DNA from: an uncultured Oscillospiraceae bacterium
GTDB taxonomy: Bacteria; Bacillota; Clostridia; Oscillospirales; Oscillospiraceae
Assembly (NCBI GenBank): GCA_934533005.1
Contig: CAKTBC010000032.1
Coordinates: 1-17,829, forward strand
Direction of reading: 5' to 3'
Length of the DNA: 17,829 nucleotides
Position numbers and translations under genes: made by a program. Below are positions 7,384 through 14,808 of the stretch, piece after piece; position 1 is the stretch's first letter, and the number at the start of each line of letters is the position of its first letter. Below the pieces are notes generated by a model. That model worked only from the letters and a program-made list of their open reading frames with translations, did no database searches and was not told where the DNA came from.

Positions 7384-8865
7384 ATGGAAACAAAGATAAA
7401 ACCGTCCGTGGAAACATGGCTCTGCCGGGGGTATCTCTTTTTGATGCTCGCGCTGCTGCCGCTTGCCGTGCACGACGGCTTTTTCGATATCACGGAAACG
7501 AAAACCATATGTTTTACCGTGCCGACGGTCGTGCTTGTTCTCGTGCGACTCGGCTTTACGCTCTATCGGGAAAACGGCCTGCCGCGCCGAAAGCTTACGG
7601 GTGCGGAATGGGCGGCGATCACGTTTTGCGCCGTATGCTTTGCCGCCTCCGTCGCGGGCGGGGACTTTGCCGGATCGTTTCTCGGCGAGCGCGGACGCTA
7701 TCAGGGCCTCGGCATGATGTGGCTTTATGCCGCGCTGTATTTTGCCTTTTCCGGCATGCACGTGCGCCGGCAGGATGTCCTCGTCCCGCTCTGCCTCGGC
7801 CTTTTCCTCAGCGGCGCGCTCACGGTGTGCAACCATCTGGGGTGGGATGCGCTCGGCTTTTGCTCACAGCTCCGGGAATTTGACCGCGGGCGGTACATAT
7901 CCACGCTCGGCAACATCAATTTTGCCGGGGCATATCTCACGCTTGTCTGGCCGGTCTGCGCTGCGGCGCTTCTTGCGGAGAAACGCCTTTGGAAAGGTGT
8001 CCTTCTCGGAATCGTCTGCATAGTTGGCCTCTGGGCAGGCATGGCGGTGCGGAGCGAGTGCGCGGTGCTCGGCATCGGTGCGGCGCTCGTACTTCTGCCG
8101 CTGCTCGCGAAGAAGGAAGCGGACGCGCTGCGGCGCTATCCGCTTCTGCTTGCCGGTGCAGCTCTTTCCATGCTCGCTTACCGGGCGATCGTTTATGATT
8201 TCGGAAAGCTCCTTTCCTCGCTTGGCCGGCATCTCTCGGAGCCGGTGCTGATGCTGCCGCTTGCGGCGGTCTCACTTGCGGCATATTTCCTGCTGCGGAG
8301 GCGGAGTGAGCGGACGCTCCTTCGCGTCCGGCGTATGTACGGCTTCGTCCTGCTTGCGGCGTTCCTCGCGGCGGCGGTCCTCCTTGCGCTGCTCAACACC
8401 GTGTGGAGCGCCGTGCCGCTCAGCGGCATGGACGAATGGCTACGCTTTTCCGATGCCTGGGGCACCGACCGCGGCGGCGTATGGAAATACTGCCTCTCGC
8501 TCTTCGGAGAGTTCCCGCTTGGGAAAAAGCTCATCGGCGGCGGCTGCGGCGTGCTGGCGGCGCTCGACGTGAAGCACCGGTATTTCCCGGACGCCATTTT
8601 GGACGCTGCGCATTGCGAATATATCCAGCTTCTGCTCAACTGGGGCGTGCTTGGTCTCGGCGCCTATGCCGCGTGGATCGTCTGGACGCTGCGCCGCGCG
8701 ATGCAAGAGGGCGGCGCTCTCTCGTTTGCGCTTGCGGCGGGGCTTCTCGGTTACGGCGTGCAGGCTGCCGTCAACATTGCGCAGTCGCCCGGCATTTCGC
8801 TCTTTTTCGTGCTTCTTGCCGTCCTTCGCGCACAAAATGACGCGGAGGAATTGACTTGCGGATAA
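7384..8865 (+). CDS. O-antigen ligase/polymerase-like (Wzy_C) polytopic membrane protein
   Basis: This is an integral membrane protein of about 493 residues with ten or more hydrophobic segments. It resembles the O-antigen ligase/polymerase superfamily, which joins lipid-linked glycans or related polymers outside the membrane. Supporting features are the ISTLGNINFAGAYL segment, like the family's GNxN motif, the larger loop before GTDRGGVWKYCL, and AHCEYIQLLLNWGVLGLGAY, like the AHNxYL...GxxGL signature. The loop holds WLRFSDAWGTDRGGVW, where the arginine fits the family pattern. No glycan-biosynthesis genes flank it, so the substrate is unknown and a teichoic-acid or exopolysaccharide role is only a guess. 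It has no terminator of its own, and the next promoter overlaps its last codons. Confidence 0.7.
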   Translation: METKIKPSVETWLCRGYLFLMLALLPLAVHDGFFDITETKTICFTVPTVVLVLVRLGFTLYRENGLPRRKLTGAEWAAITFCAVCFAASVAGGDFAGSFLGERGRYQGLGMMWLYAALYFAFSGMHVRRQDVLVPLCLGLFLSGALTVCNHLGWDALGFCSQLREFDRGRYISTLGNINFAGAYLTLVWPVCAAALLAEKRLWKGVLLGIVCIVGLWAGMAVRSECAVLGIGAALVLLPLLAKKEADALRRYPLLLAGAALSMLAYRAIVYDFGKLLSSLGRHLSEPVLMLPLAAVSLAAYFLLRRRSERTLLRVRRMYGFVLLAAFLAAAVLLALLNTVWSAVPLSGMDEWLRFSDAWGTDRGGVWKYCLSLFGEFPLGKKLIGGGCGVLAALDVKHRYFPDAILDAAHCEYIQLLLNWGVLGLGAYAAWIVWTLRRAMQEGGALSFALAAGLLGYGVQAAVNIAQSPGISLFFVLLAVLRAQNDAEELTCG

Positions 8866-8878
8866 ATGGTGTTATAAT
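8851..8878 (+). promoter_or_regulatory. sigma-A promoter of the aconitase X operon
   Basis: TTGACT (8851-8856), a 16-base spacer and TATAAT (8873-8878). The -35 lies inside the last codons of the preceding membrane protein gene. Transcription should begin near 8885, so an ATG at 8885 cannot be the start codon and the one at 8921 is used. Confidence 0.85.
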
Positions 8879-8905
8879 TTCATTATGTTGAAAAAAACAC
8901 ATATT

Positions 8906-8911
8906 AAGGAG
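8906..8911 (+). promoter_or_regulatory. ribosome-binding site deciding the aconitase X start
   Basis: AAGGAG lies 9 bases before ATG at 8921. It supports that start over the in-frame ATG at 8885, which falls at the predicted transcription start. Confidence 0.75.
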
Positions 8912-8920
8912 TGTGAGCAT

Positions 8921-10198
8921 ATGAATCTGACCCCGGAACAACAGGCAATCCTGAACGGTGAAAAGGGCGAAGTGCTTGCCAAGGTGATGAAAACGCTTGT
9001 CATGTACGGCGATGCGTTCGGCGCGGAGAAGCTTGTGCCGGTCACAAGCAAGTACGGCCACACGGTCATCAGCTTCGGCATCAACACGATGAAGCCGGTG
9101 TACGACCTGTACGACCAGCTTCTTGCCTCCGGCGCGGAATTCCAGCAGAAGTTCACCGCGGACCCGCTTCCGCTCGATCCGAACGTCCCATCGAACGCGC
9201 TGCAAAATCTTGTGTTCAAGCAGTTCATGTATAAGCTCCAGCCGCGCTACGAAGAGCAGCTTCGCCGCATGGGCATGAAGGACGAAAAGGACTTCACCTG
9301 CGCCTGCTACTTTGACGAAGTCGGCAACATTCCCGAAAAGGGCGAAGTCCTCTCCTGGGCGGAGTCCTCCGCTGTCGTGTACGCCAACAGCGTTCTCGGC
9401 GCGCGCTGCAACCGCAACTCCGGCATCATCGACGTGATGGGCTCGATGATCGGCTATGTGCCGTACTTCGGCCTGCTGACGGACGAGGGACGCAAGGCCA
9501 CCTGGGTCGTTGAGGTCAAAACGACGAAGAAGCCCGAAGCGCAGCTTCTCGGCAGCGCCATCGGCATGAAGGTCATGGAGGATGTGCCGTACATTCGCGG
9601 TCTCGATGCGTGGCTCGGCACGGAGCTCAACAAGGACAATAAGGCGTATCTCAAGGACTTCGGCGCGGCGACCGCTTCGAACGGCGCGGTCGGCCTCTAT
9701 CATATCGAGCATCTGACGCCCGAAGCCGTGGAGCAGGGCGACGCGCTCATCGCCCCCGGCGCGCAGGTCTACGTGGTGGACGATGCCGAGCTTGAGCGCG
9801 TGAAGGCGTCCTACCCGGTCATCTGGAAAAACCCGAATGCGAAGCCGAAGCTGGCGTTCATCGGCTGCCCGCATCTCACGATGGATCAGCTCGTCGACTG
9901 GACGAAGAAGCTGGAGGACGGTCTCAAGGCCGCGGGCCGCGAAAAGCTCGCCGTGCCGACGGTGCTCACCACCGCCCCGCCGGTGCTCGAAGAGTTCAAC
10001 AAAGGCCCCTATGCCTACCGGCTCAAGAAGACGGGCGCGATTTTGAGCTATATCTGCCCGCTGATGTACATGAACAACCCGCTTTCCAAGTCCATGCCGG
10101 TCATCACCTGCTCGAACAAGCTGCGTACTTACACCTCGGCGAAGTTCTATTCCGAGGACGAGATCGTCGGCATCATCACCGGAAAGGAGACCAAATAA
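8921..10198 (+). CDS. aconitase X catalytic (large) subunit
   Basis: This 425-residue protein is the large subunit of an aconitase X (former DUF521) dehydratase, an iron-sulfur hydro-lyase distantly related to aconitase. Characterised members act on cis-3-hydroxy-L-proline in bacteria and on mevalonate 5-phosphate in archaea. The family hallmark WAESSAVVYANSVLGAR is at about 146-162. Candidate iron-sulfur cysteines are C316 (FIGCPHLT), C379 (YICPLMY) and C397 (VITCSNK). A separate swivel subunit follows after one base, so this is the two-gene form of the enzyme. The third gene of the operon is a ketopantoate-reductase-family enzyme rather than a proline-pathway reductase, so the substrate should be left open. 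Confidence 0.9.
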   Translation: MNLTPEQQAILNGEKGEVLAKVMKTLVMYGDAFGAEKLVPVTSKYGHTVISFGINTMKPVYDLYDQLLASGAEFQQKFTADPLPLDPNVPSNALQNLVFKQFMYKLQPRYEEQLRRMGMKDEKDFTCACYFDEVGNIPEKGEVLSWAESSAVVYANSVLGARCNRNSGIIDVMGSMIGYVPYFGLLTDEGRKATWVVEVKTTKKPEAQLLGSAIGMKVMEDVPYIRGLDAWLGTELNKDNKAYLKDFGAATASNGAVGLYHIEHLTPEAVEQGDALIAPGAQVYVVDDAELERVKASYPVIWKNPNAKPKLAFIGCPHLTMDQLVDWTKKLEDGLKAAGREKLAVPTVLTTAPPVLEEFNKGPYAYRLKKTGAILSYICPLMYMNNPLSKSMPVITCSNKLRTYTSAKFYSEDEIVGIITGKETK

Positions 10199-10199
10199 C

Positions 10200-10643
10200 A
10201 TGGCGAAAACGTTCAAAGGCCGCGTTGTCGTTCCCGGCACCGTCACGGCCAAAGCTCTCGTTTCCCACGGCGGGTTCAATACGCTTGCAAGCTACCAGTC
10301 CGCGCTCATGTTCGGCGATAAAGACGTAAAGTGCGGCGATCAGAATAACCCCGATATCTACAAAAAGCCCATGATCGGCGTGGCGCTGTGCCTGCCGCAG
10401 ACCATCGGCTCCACGACCGGCGGCATGGTGTTCTATACCGCCGGCGCTCTCGGCAAGCTGCCTGCATGCATGTGCTTCTCCAAGCCCATCGACTCGCTCG
10501 CTGCCGCCGGCGCCATTCTCTCCGATGTGTGGACGGAGACGCATATGCCCGTTGTCGATTCGCTCGGCGACGAATTTCTGGAATACGTCAAGACCGGCAT
10601 GAGCATCACGCTCGCCGAGGACGGGACGGTGACGGTCGAATGA
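10200..10643 (+). CDS. aconitase X swivel (small) subunit
   Basis: This 147-residue protein is the swivelling domain (former DUF126) that closes over the large subunit to complete the active site. The GSTTGG motif at about 76-81 is the conserved serine-containing loop of the domain, and the PVVDSLGDEFLE segment is also typical. The start ATG at 10200 is one base after the large-subunit stop, with AAGGAG (10184-10189) 10 bases upstream. Its TGA overlaps the next gene's ATG (ATGA at 10640-10643). The pair is expected to be made in equal amounts. Confidence 0.9.
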   Translation: MAKTFKGRVVVPGTVTAKALVSHGGFNTLASYQSALMFGDKDVKCGDQNNPDIYKKPMIGVALCLPQTIGSTTGGMVFYTAGALGKLPACMCFSKPIDSLAAAGAILSDVWTETHMPVVDSLGDEFLEYVKTGMSITLAEDGTVTVE

Positions 10644-11653
10644 AGTGCGCGATCTACGGCGCCGGTTCTCTCGGAACGGTGCTCGGCGCTTACATGACGA
10701 AGGGCGGCATACCCGTCGAGCTCGTCAACCGCAATCGCGCCCACGTGGACGCGCTGCGCGAAAAGGGCGCGCACATCACCGGCACCGTGAACTTCTCCAC
10801 GCCGGTGACGGCCATCACCCCGGAGGAAATGACCGCGCCTTACGATGTCATTTTCCTCATGACGAAGCAGCTGCACAATAAGGAAGTTGGCACATTCCTG
10901 AAGCCCCTGCTCGCGCCCGACGGCGTGATCGTCACGTTCCAGAACGGCATCCCCGAGCCGGGCATCGCCGAGATCGTCGGCGAGAGCCGCACGATCGGCT
11001 GCGTGGTGGAGTGGGGCGCAACGATGGACGCTCCCGGTGAGTGCGCCCTCACGAGCGACCCGGACAGCCTCTCATTCCACATGGGCGGTATGAAGGGCGT
11101 TTCGGGTGAAAAGCTCGCGGAGGTTCGCTCACTGCTCGAGAAAATGTGCCCGGTGGATATGGAGGATAACCTCCTCGGTGCGCGCTGGTCGAAGCTCCTT
11201 ATCAACGCCACGTTCTCCGGTCTCGGCACCGTTGTGGGCGGCGTGTTCGGTGATGTGAGCGAGAAGAAGGACGCCCGGCGCATCGCGGTGCGCTGCATGA
11301 AGGAGTGCATCGACGTCGGTCACGCCGCGGGCGCGACGTTTGCGCCTGTGCAGGGCAAGGATATCACAAAGCTGTTCTATTATAAAAATGGCTTTAAGCG
11401 CGCCGTTGCCGAGCTGATTCTCCCCATCGCGATGAAAAAGCACCGCGCTATCGAGCCTTCCATGCTGCAGGATCTCAAAAAGGGCAAGCCCTGCGAGATC
11501 GACGCGATCAACGGCGTCGTGTGCGAGTGGGGGCGCAAATGCGGCGTACCCACGCCCATCAACGATCGCATCGTGGAGGTCGTGAAAAAAGAGCAGGCCG
11601 GGGAGCTTTCCCTCGAGGAAAAGAACATCCGCCTCTTCGACGACCTGCTGTAA
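10640..11653 (+). CDS. ketopantoate reductase (PanE/ApbA) family oxidoreductase
   Basis: This 337-residue NAD(P)H-dependent reductase should reduce a 2-oxo acid to a 2-hydroxy acid. The nucleotide motif GAGSLG is at 7-12. The catalytic lysine and asparagine fit K185 and N189 (KLLINA), and the substrate-binding region is SMLQDLKKGKPCEID at 274-288 with E286. It is slightly longer than E. coli PanE (303). The gene starts inside the aconitase X swivel stop codon and is translationally coupled to it. This points to reduction of the dehydratase product rather than pantothenate synthesis, and no panB or panC lies nearby. The true substrate is unknown. The family is easy to recognise, but its members include many reductases unrelated to pantoate. 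Confidence 0.87.
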   Translation: MKCAIYGAGSLGTVLGAYMTKGGIPVELVNRNRAHVDALREKGAHITGTVNFSTPVTAITPEEMTAPYDVIFLMTKQLHNKEVGTFLKPLLAPDGVIVTFQNGIPEPGIAEIVGESRTIGCVVEWGATMDAPGECALTSDPDSLSFHMGGMKGVSGEKLAEVRSLLEKMCPVDMEDNLLGARWSKLLINATFSGLGTVVGGVFGDVSEKKDARRIAVRCMKECIDVGHAAGATFAPVQGKDITKLFYYKNGFKRAVAELILPIAMKKHRAIEPSMLQDLKKGKPCEIDAINGVVCEWGRKCGVPTPINDRIVEVVKKEQAGELSLEEKNIRLFDDLL

Positions 11654-11670
11654 ATCCCTACAAGTTCATT

Positions 11671-11717
11671 AACAGCCACAGCAGTTTGTGTGAACTGCTG
11701 TGGCTGTTCTTGTGTTC
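11671..11717 (+). terminator. terminator of the aconitase X operon
   Basis: A perfect 16-bp stem pairs 11671-11686 with 11693-11708 around a 6-base loop, followed by a T-rich stretch. It starts 17 bases after the reductase stop. Confidence 0.85.
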
Positions 11718-11738
11718 TTCCCGGCTATGTGATACCAT
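11710..11738 (+). promoter_or_regulatory. weak candidate promoter of the HExxH protein gene
   Basis: TTGTGT (11710-11715), a 17-base spacer and TACCAT (11733-11738). The match is modest and the -35 sits in the tail of the terminator. Confidence 0.35.
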
Positions 11739-11773
11739 GAAAATCGCAAATCGGTTTTTCAGAGGAGAGAAGC

Positions 11774-12673
11774 ATGCAGATCCGTCAGTTTTTCCTGAAT
11801 GGAGATATAAAAGGCGCGATTGCCTATATGCGTGATCACGAGGAATTCAAAGACATTCTTCCTGCCTATGTTGCGATCTTTGAGAATTGTGAATACCGCA
11901 CGTTTGAAATACCGGACAGGCTCAACGATATCCTGCGGTTATATCAGATGTATTTCCGGGATACCTTTTGTTGCGGCCTGCCGGAGGCGGAGGCCGCAGA
12001 TAAGCTGCGGAAGCAGATGAAAGCGCTCCTGGATATGCCGGATGCAGACGAAGCGCTTTTGACGGAGCGGCTCCGATCGGTGTTCAAAGCGAATGGCTTT
12101 CATGCGCTTTTCGGGAAAACGCAGGGATATTACGGCCCCTATATCTGGAGGAATACGGTTCCGACCGCCTACCGTGTCGAGCTACCGGGTGGAACAGCGG
12201 AGTATACCGTCAACATTCTCAAAGGCTTCGTATTTCGAAGCTGGATGGATTATCTGACCTTCGGCCGGTATGGCACGGGCGGCTGGGCCTCTCCCGATGG
12301 CACGATCAACTGCATCGAGCAGGCGTATGATTTTGAAAGCGAGCGGTTTCTCATTTCTCTGCTGAAGCATGAAGCACAGCATACCGTGGATATGAAGAAA
12401 TTCCCGGAAATCACCCCCGCGGAGCTGGAATACCGGGCAAAGCTTGTGGAGCTCCATTACTCCGGCGACTTGGGCTTGCTGCAAAAGTTCTTGTCGGAAG
12501 CGGATGAAAGCAAAGTCAATGACAGTCACGCGGTCGCTTCTGCGCGCCCCAAACGCGAGTTTGCGGACGAAGATCCAACGGGACTTTCCGGCATTCAGTC
12601 GCGGGCGCTGGAACTGCTTCAGGCGCACACGAAAGAACTGGAAGAAAAATATAGGAAGACTGAAACAGCGTGA
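11774..12673 (+). CDS. uncharacterised protein with a zinc-peptidase-like HExxH motif
   Basis: This 299-residue soluble protein has no family I can name. HEAQH at 199-203 lies in a helix-like stretch (LISLLKHEAQHTVD), and E218 or E220 follows about 15-17 residues later as a possible third metal ligand. That layout fits a gluzincin-like metallopeptidase fold but is not proof of one. The N-terminal half is helical with several aromatic residues, and a charged, probably coiled C-terminal helix covers about 274-296. There is no signal peptide or membrane segment. AGGAG (11763-11767) is 6 bases before the ATG. The gene stands alone between two hairpins. By eye it is less GC-rich at third codon positions than its neighbours, which may indicate different ancestry. 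Confidence 0.75.
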   Translation: MQIRQFFLNGDIKGAIAYMRDHEEFKDILPAYVAIFENCEYRTFEIPDRLNDILRLYQMYFRDTFCCGLPEAEAADKLRKQMKALLDMPDADEALLTERLRSVFKANGFHALFGKTQGYYGPYIWRNTVPTAYRVELPGGTAEYTVNILKGFVFRSWMDYLTFGRYGTGGWASPDGTINCIEQAYDFESERFLISLLKHEAQHTVDMKKFPEITPAELEYRAKLVELHYSGDLGLLQKFLSEADESKVNDSHAVASARPKREFADEDPTGLSGIQSRALELLQAHTKELEEKYRKTETA

Positions 12674-12695
12674 CTTTGAAAGTCACGCTGTTTCA
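12661..12695. terminator. bidirectional terminator between convergent genes
   Basis: A perfect 17-base inverted repeat (12661-12677 and 12679-12695) has a single central base. It includes the stop codon of the HExxH gene and reaches the stop codon of the CLC gene, and so can end transcription from both sides. The outer A/T pairs give short U-runs in each direction. Confidence 0.75.
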
Positions 12696-13979
12696 ATCTG
12701 TATAGCGGTTGATGAATTCGGCGCGGATCTTGGAATAAACGATCTTCTGCTCCTTATAAAGCCCAAAATTCGCCGAGAGCATGAAGCTGATGGCGGCGGC
12801 AATGGCATAGTACTGGATGTTTGCCCCGCCGAACATCTCCACGCCGAGGAAAATGGCGCTGATCGGGCAGTTGAGCGAGCCGCAGAACATGCCGAGCAGT
12901 CCCACCGCCGCACCGAGCCCCGGCGCGAGACCGAAGAGATTGCCGAGCACGCATCCGGCGGTCGCGCCGATAAACATCGCCGGAACGATCTCGCCGCCCT
13001 TATAGCCGGTCGTCATCGTGAGCACGGTGAAGAGCATTTTGAGCGCGAACGCCTCCAGGCGGGCGTGACCCTGCATGGCGGCGGCGATCACGTCCATCCC
13101 TGCGCCGTTATAATCCCGCGTGCCGAGCAGCACGGAGAGCAGCACGACGGCGCTGCCGCCGAGAAACACGCGAAGATAGCTGTTTGGAACGGCCTTTCCG
13201 AATGCCTTGCCGCCTTGCCGCAGCGCGATGCAGTAAATGATGCTCAGCACTGCGCAGGCTGCGGCGATGGCGACGACCGTTCCGGCGCTTGCCCACGTAA
13301 ACGGCACCGCTGCGCCTAGCGGGAACGTCTCCGCCGCCGCGCCGAGAGCGTTTGCAAGATACGCCGCCGTGAGCGACGCCGTGAGGCACGGAAGAATTGC
13401 GGAAAAGTGGAGAATGCCTACGCTCGCGACTTCCATCGCGAACACCGCCGCGGTGAGCGGCGAGCCGAAGAGCGCGGAGAACACGCTGCTCATGCCGCAC
13501 ATGACGATGAGGTGCGTGTCCTTCTCGTCCAGCCGGAGCGCCTTGCCCAGCTGATAGCCGAGCACACCGCCGAGCTGCAGCGCCGCGCCCTCACGTCCGG
13601 CGGAGCCGCCGAACAGGTGCGTGATCGTTGTGCCGATGAAGATGAGCGGTGCGGTCGAACCGGGAATGGAGGTCGGCGCGTGGATGGCGAGCAGCACGCC
13701 GTTGGTGTCCGTCGGGTGCATGCCGCGCAGCCGGTAAAGCCACACGATCAGAAGACCGCCGAGCGGCAGAAAATACAAAAGCCACGGGTGCGCGCCTCGG
13801 AGCTGCGTCGCCTCGCGGATGGCATAGCAGAACGCGGTGCCGACCAGCCCGCCGAGCGCGCCGATCACGAGCCCCGCAGCTGCCCACAAAATGAACGTGC
13901 GCATATACCGCAGCGTCAGCTTCGCGTGGCGGCGGAAGAGGCTTTTGCTGCTCTCCGCCGCGGTCTTTTCGGAGTCCAT
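12693..13979 (-). CDS. CLC-family anion transporter, CLC-F (fluoride) type
   Basis: This 428-residue polytopic protein belongs to the CLC chloride channel/antiporter family. The gating glutamate is E130 in GGSAGREGAALQLGG. Several features match the fluoride-exporting CLC-F branch as I know it: the THLFGGSAGREG context, no canonical GSGIP motif (PTDTNGVLLAIH stands in that region), GYKGGEIVP at 325-333 instead of the usual GxFxP, and FAMEV at 180-184, where the internal proton glutamate of chloride antiporters (E203 in E. coli) is replaced by valine. The C-terminal FGLYKEQ segment also fits. Such proteins expel fluoride to protect enolase and pyrophosphatase. I chose ATG 13979 because in-frame starts further upstream lie in the hairpin at 14022-14050. 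Only a loose GAGAG sequence serves as ribosome-binding site. I see no fluoride riboswitch upstream. Confidence 0.88.
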   Translation of the reverse strand: MDSEKTAAESSKSLFRRHAKLTLRYMRTFILWAAAGLVIGALGGLVGTAFCYAIREATQLRGAHPWLLYFLPLGGLLIVWLYRLRGMHPTDTNGVLLAIHAPTSIPGSTAPLIFIGTTITHLFGGSAGREGAALQLGGVLGYQLGKALRLDEKDTHLIVMCGMSSVFSALFGSPLTAAVFAMEVASVGILHFSAILPCLTASLTAAYLANALGAAAETFPLGAAVPFTWASAGTVVAIAAACAVLSIIYCIALRQGGKAFGKAVPNSYLRVFLGGSAVVLLSVLLGTRDYNGAGMDVIAAAMQGHARLEAFALKMLFTVLTMTTGYKGGEIVPAMFIGATAGCVLGNLFGLAPGLGAAVGLLGMFCGSLNCPISAIFLGVEMFGGANIQYYAIAAAISFMLSANFGLYKEQKIVYSKIRAEFINRYTD

Positions 13980-14021
13980 GGGATATTCTCTCTCTTTCTT
14001 TTTCGAATAAAACGGCATAAG

Positions 14022-14050
14022 GCGCGGCAGGTCATGAAAACCTGCCGCGC
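14022..14050 (-). terminator. hairpin terminator after the PHP gene
   Basis: A perfect 11-bp GC-rich stem pairs 14022-14032 with 14040-14050 around a 7-base loop, 12 bases after the PHP stop. The following minus-strand sequence is only partly T-rich, so termination may be incomplete and allow read-through into the CLC gene. Confidence 0.6.
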
Positions 14051-14061
14051 ATTTCAATTTC

Positions 14062-14748
14062 TTATTCGCCCCGGAGATATTTCTTCAATCCGGCAAAGTC
14101 GGCGCTCTCGAGCGGGAGCGGGTACCCGTCCTTGATGTCCCAGAGCCGGTGCGCGTCCGAGCAGCGCAGCCGGTGGATGTGCTCCGGAATGCCCGCGGGT
14201 TCCTTTTCATAGTAAAGCTCCACGGCGTCCATGTCCAGATCCTCCGGCCAGCAGCCGAGAATGGAATAGAGCGAGTTCGAGGGCTTGTCCACATGCGCGG
14301 GCCAGATCAGTCCCGAATACTGCCGCACGGCGCGGCTGAGCTCGTTGACGGAAATGCGCCGCGCCATGAAGAGAAGCTCGCGCTCCTCCGTCCGGCTGCC
14401 GCGTGAGCCGATCACGGTCTGGCGTCCGAAAACATTCGGACGGTTGACGATGCCGGGGCGCAGCGTGTCGAGCCAGCGGGAGAACGCCGCCGCCTTGCCG
14501 AGATCGGGCAGAAGGCAGACGCAGTGGATCTCCTCCGAGGTCGTGACCTCGATGCCGGGGATGAAGCCGATGCCGGCTTTCTCCGCTTCGGCCGCCACGG
14601 CGGGACAGTTGCGCGCCGAGTTGTGATCCGTGATGGCGATCAGCTCCAGCCCCGCGTCCTTGGCGGCCTTTACGATGGCTGCCGGCGTCATGGTATCGTC
14701 CGCACACGGAGAGAGACAGGAGTGAATGTGAAGGTCTGTAAGGATCAT
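14062..14748 (-). CDS. PHP-domain phosphoesterase
   Basis: This 228-residue protein is a metal-dependent phosphoesterase of the PHP superfamily. Metal-binding motifs are DLHIHS (5-10, H7 and H9), TDHN (40-43), E67, H75, H152 in WPAHVDKPS, and D198/H200 in RCSDAH. Relatives act on histidinol phosphate, nucleotides or DNA, but this branch has no known substrate that I can state. AGGTGG (plus-strand 14757-14762) is 8 bases before the ATG at 14748. It is the last gene of the operon with the DRTGG protein, the anti-sigma-type ATPase and the hydrogenase-like sensor. I recall this gene set recurring near electron-bifurcating hydrogenase or NADH-dehydrogenase genes in Firmicutes, which suggests signalling rather than general metabolism. 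Confidence 0.87.
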   Translation of the reverse strand: MILTDLHIHSCLSPCADDTMTPAAIVKAAKDAGLELIAITDHNSARNCPAVAAEAEKAGIGFIPGIEVTTSEEIHCVCLLPDLGKAAAFSRWLDTLRPGIVNRPNVFGRQTVIGSRGSRTEERELLFMARRISVNELSRAVRQYSGLIWPAHVDKPSNSLYSILGCWPEDLDMDAVELYYEKEPAGIPEHIHRLRCSDAHRLWDIKDGYPLPLESADFAGLKKYLRGE

Positions 14749-14764
14749 ATCGTTACCACCTGAA

Positions 14765-14785
14765 GGCGGCGGATATCCGCTCGCC
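14765..14785. repeat. palindrome in the gap between the sensor and PHP genes
   Basis: GCGGATATCCGC (14769-14780) is a perfect 12-base palindrome. Outer GGCG (14765-14768) and CGCC (14782-14785) extend the pairing past one unpaired base. It sits in the 60-base gap inside the operon, just upstream of the PHP ribosome-binding site. It may be an RNA processing or stability hairpin, and no T-run supports termination. Confidence 0.4.
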
Positions 14786-14808
14786 GTAATTAACTGAAGG
14801 GAAATGCT

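Noticed and set aside
8771..10279. Minus-strand open frame of 502 codons opposite the aconitase X large subunit
   Set aside because: Antisense shadow with no recognisable domain, and it runs across the strong plus-strand promoter at 8851-8878.
12444..13319. Plus-strand open frame of 291 codons across the convergent gene junction
   Set aside because: It runs through the bidirectional terminator and antisense to the CLC gene, with no ribosome-binding site or domain.
13980..14061. Possible fluoride riboswitch upstream of the CLC-F-type gene
   Set aside because: I looked for the crcB motif because the protein type suggests it. Only a simple 11-bp hairpin and an A/G-rich stretch are present.
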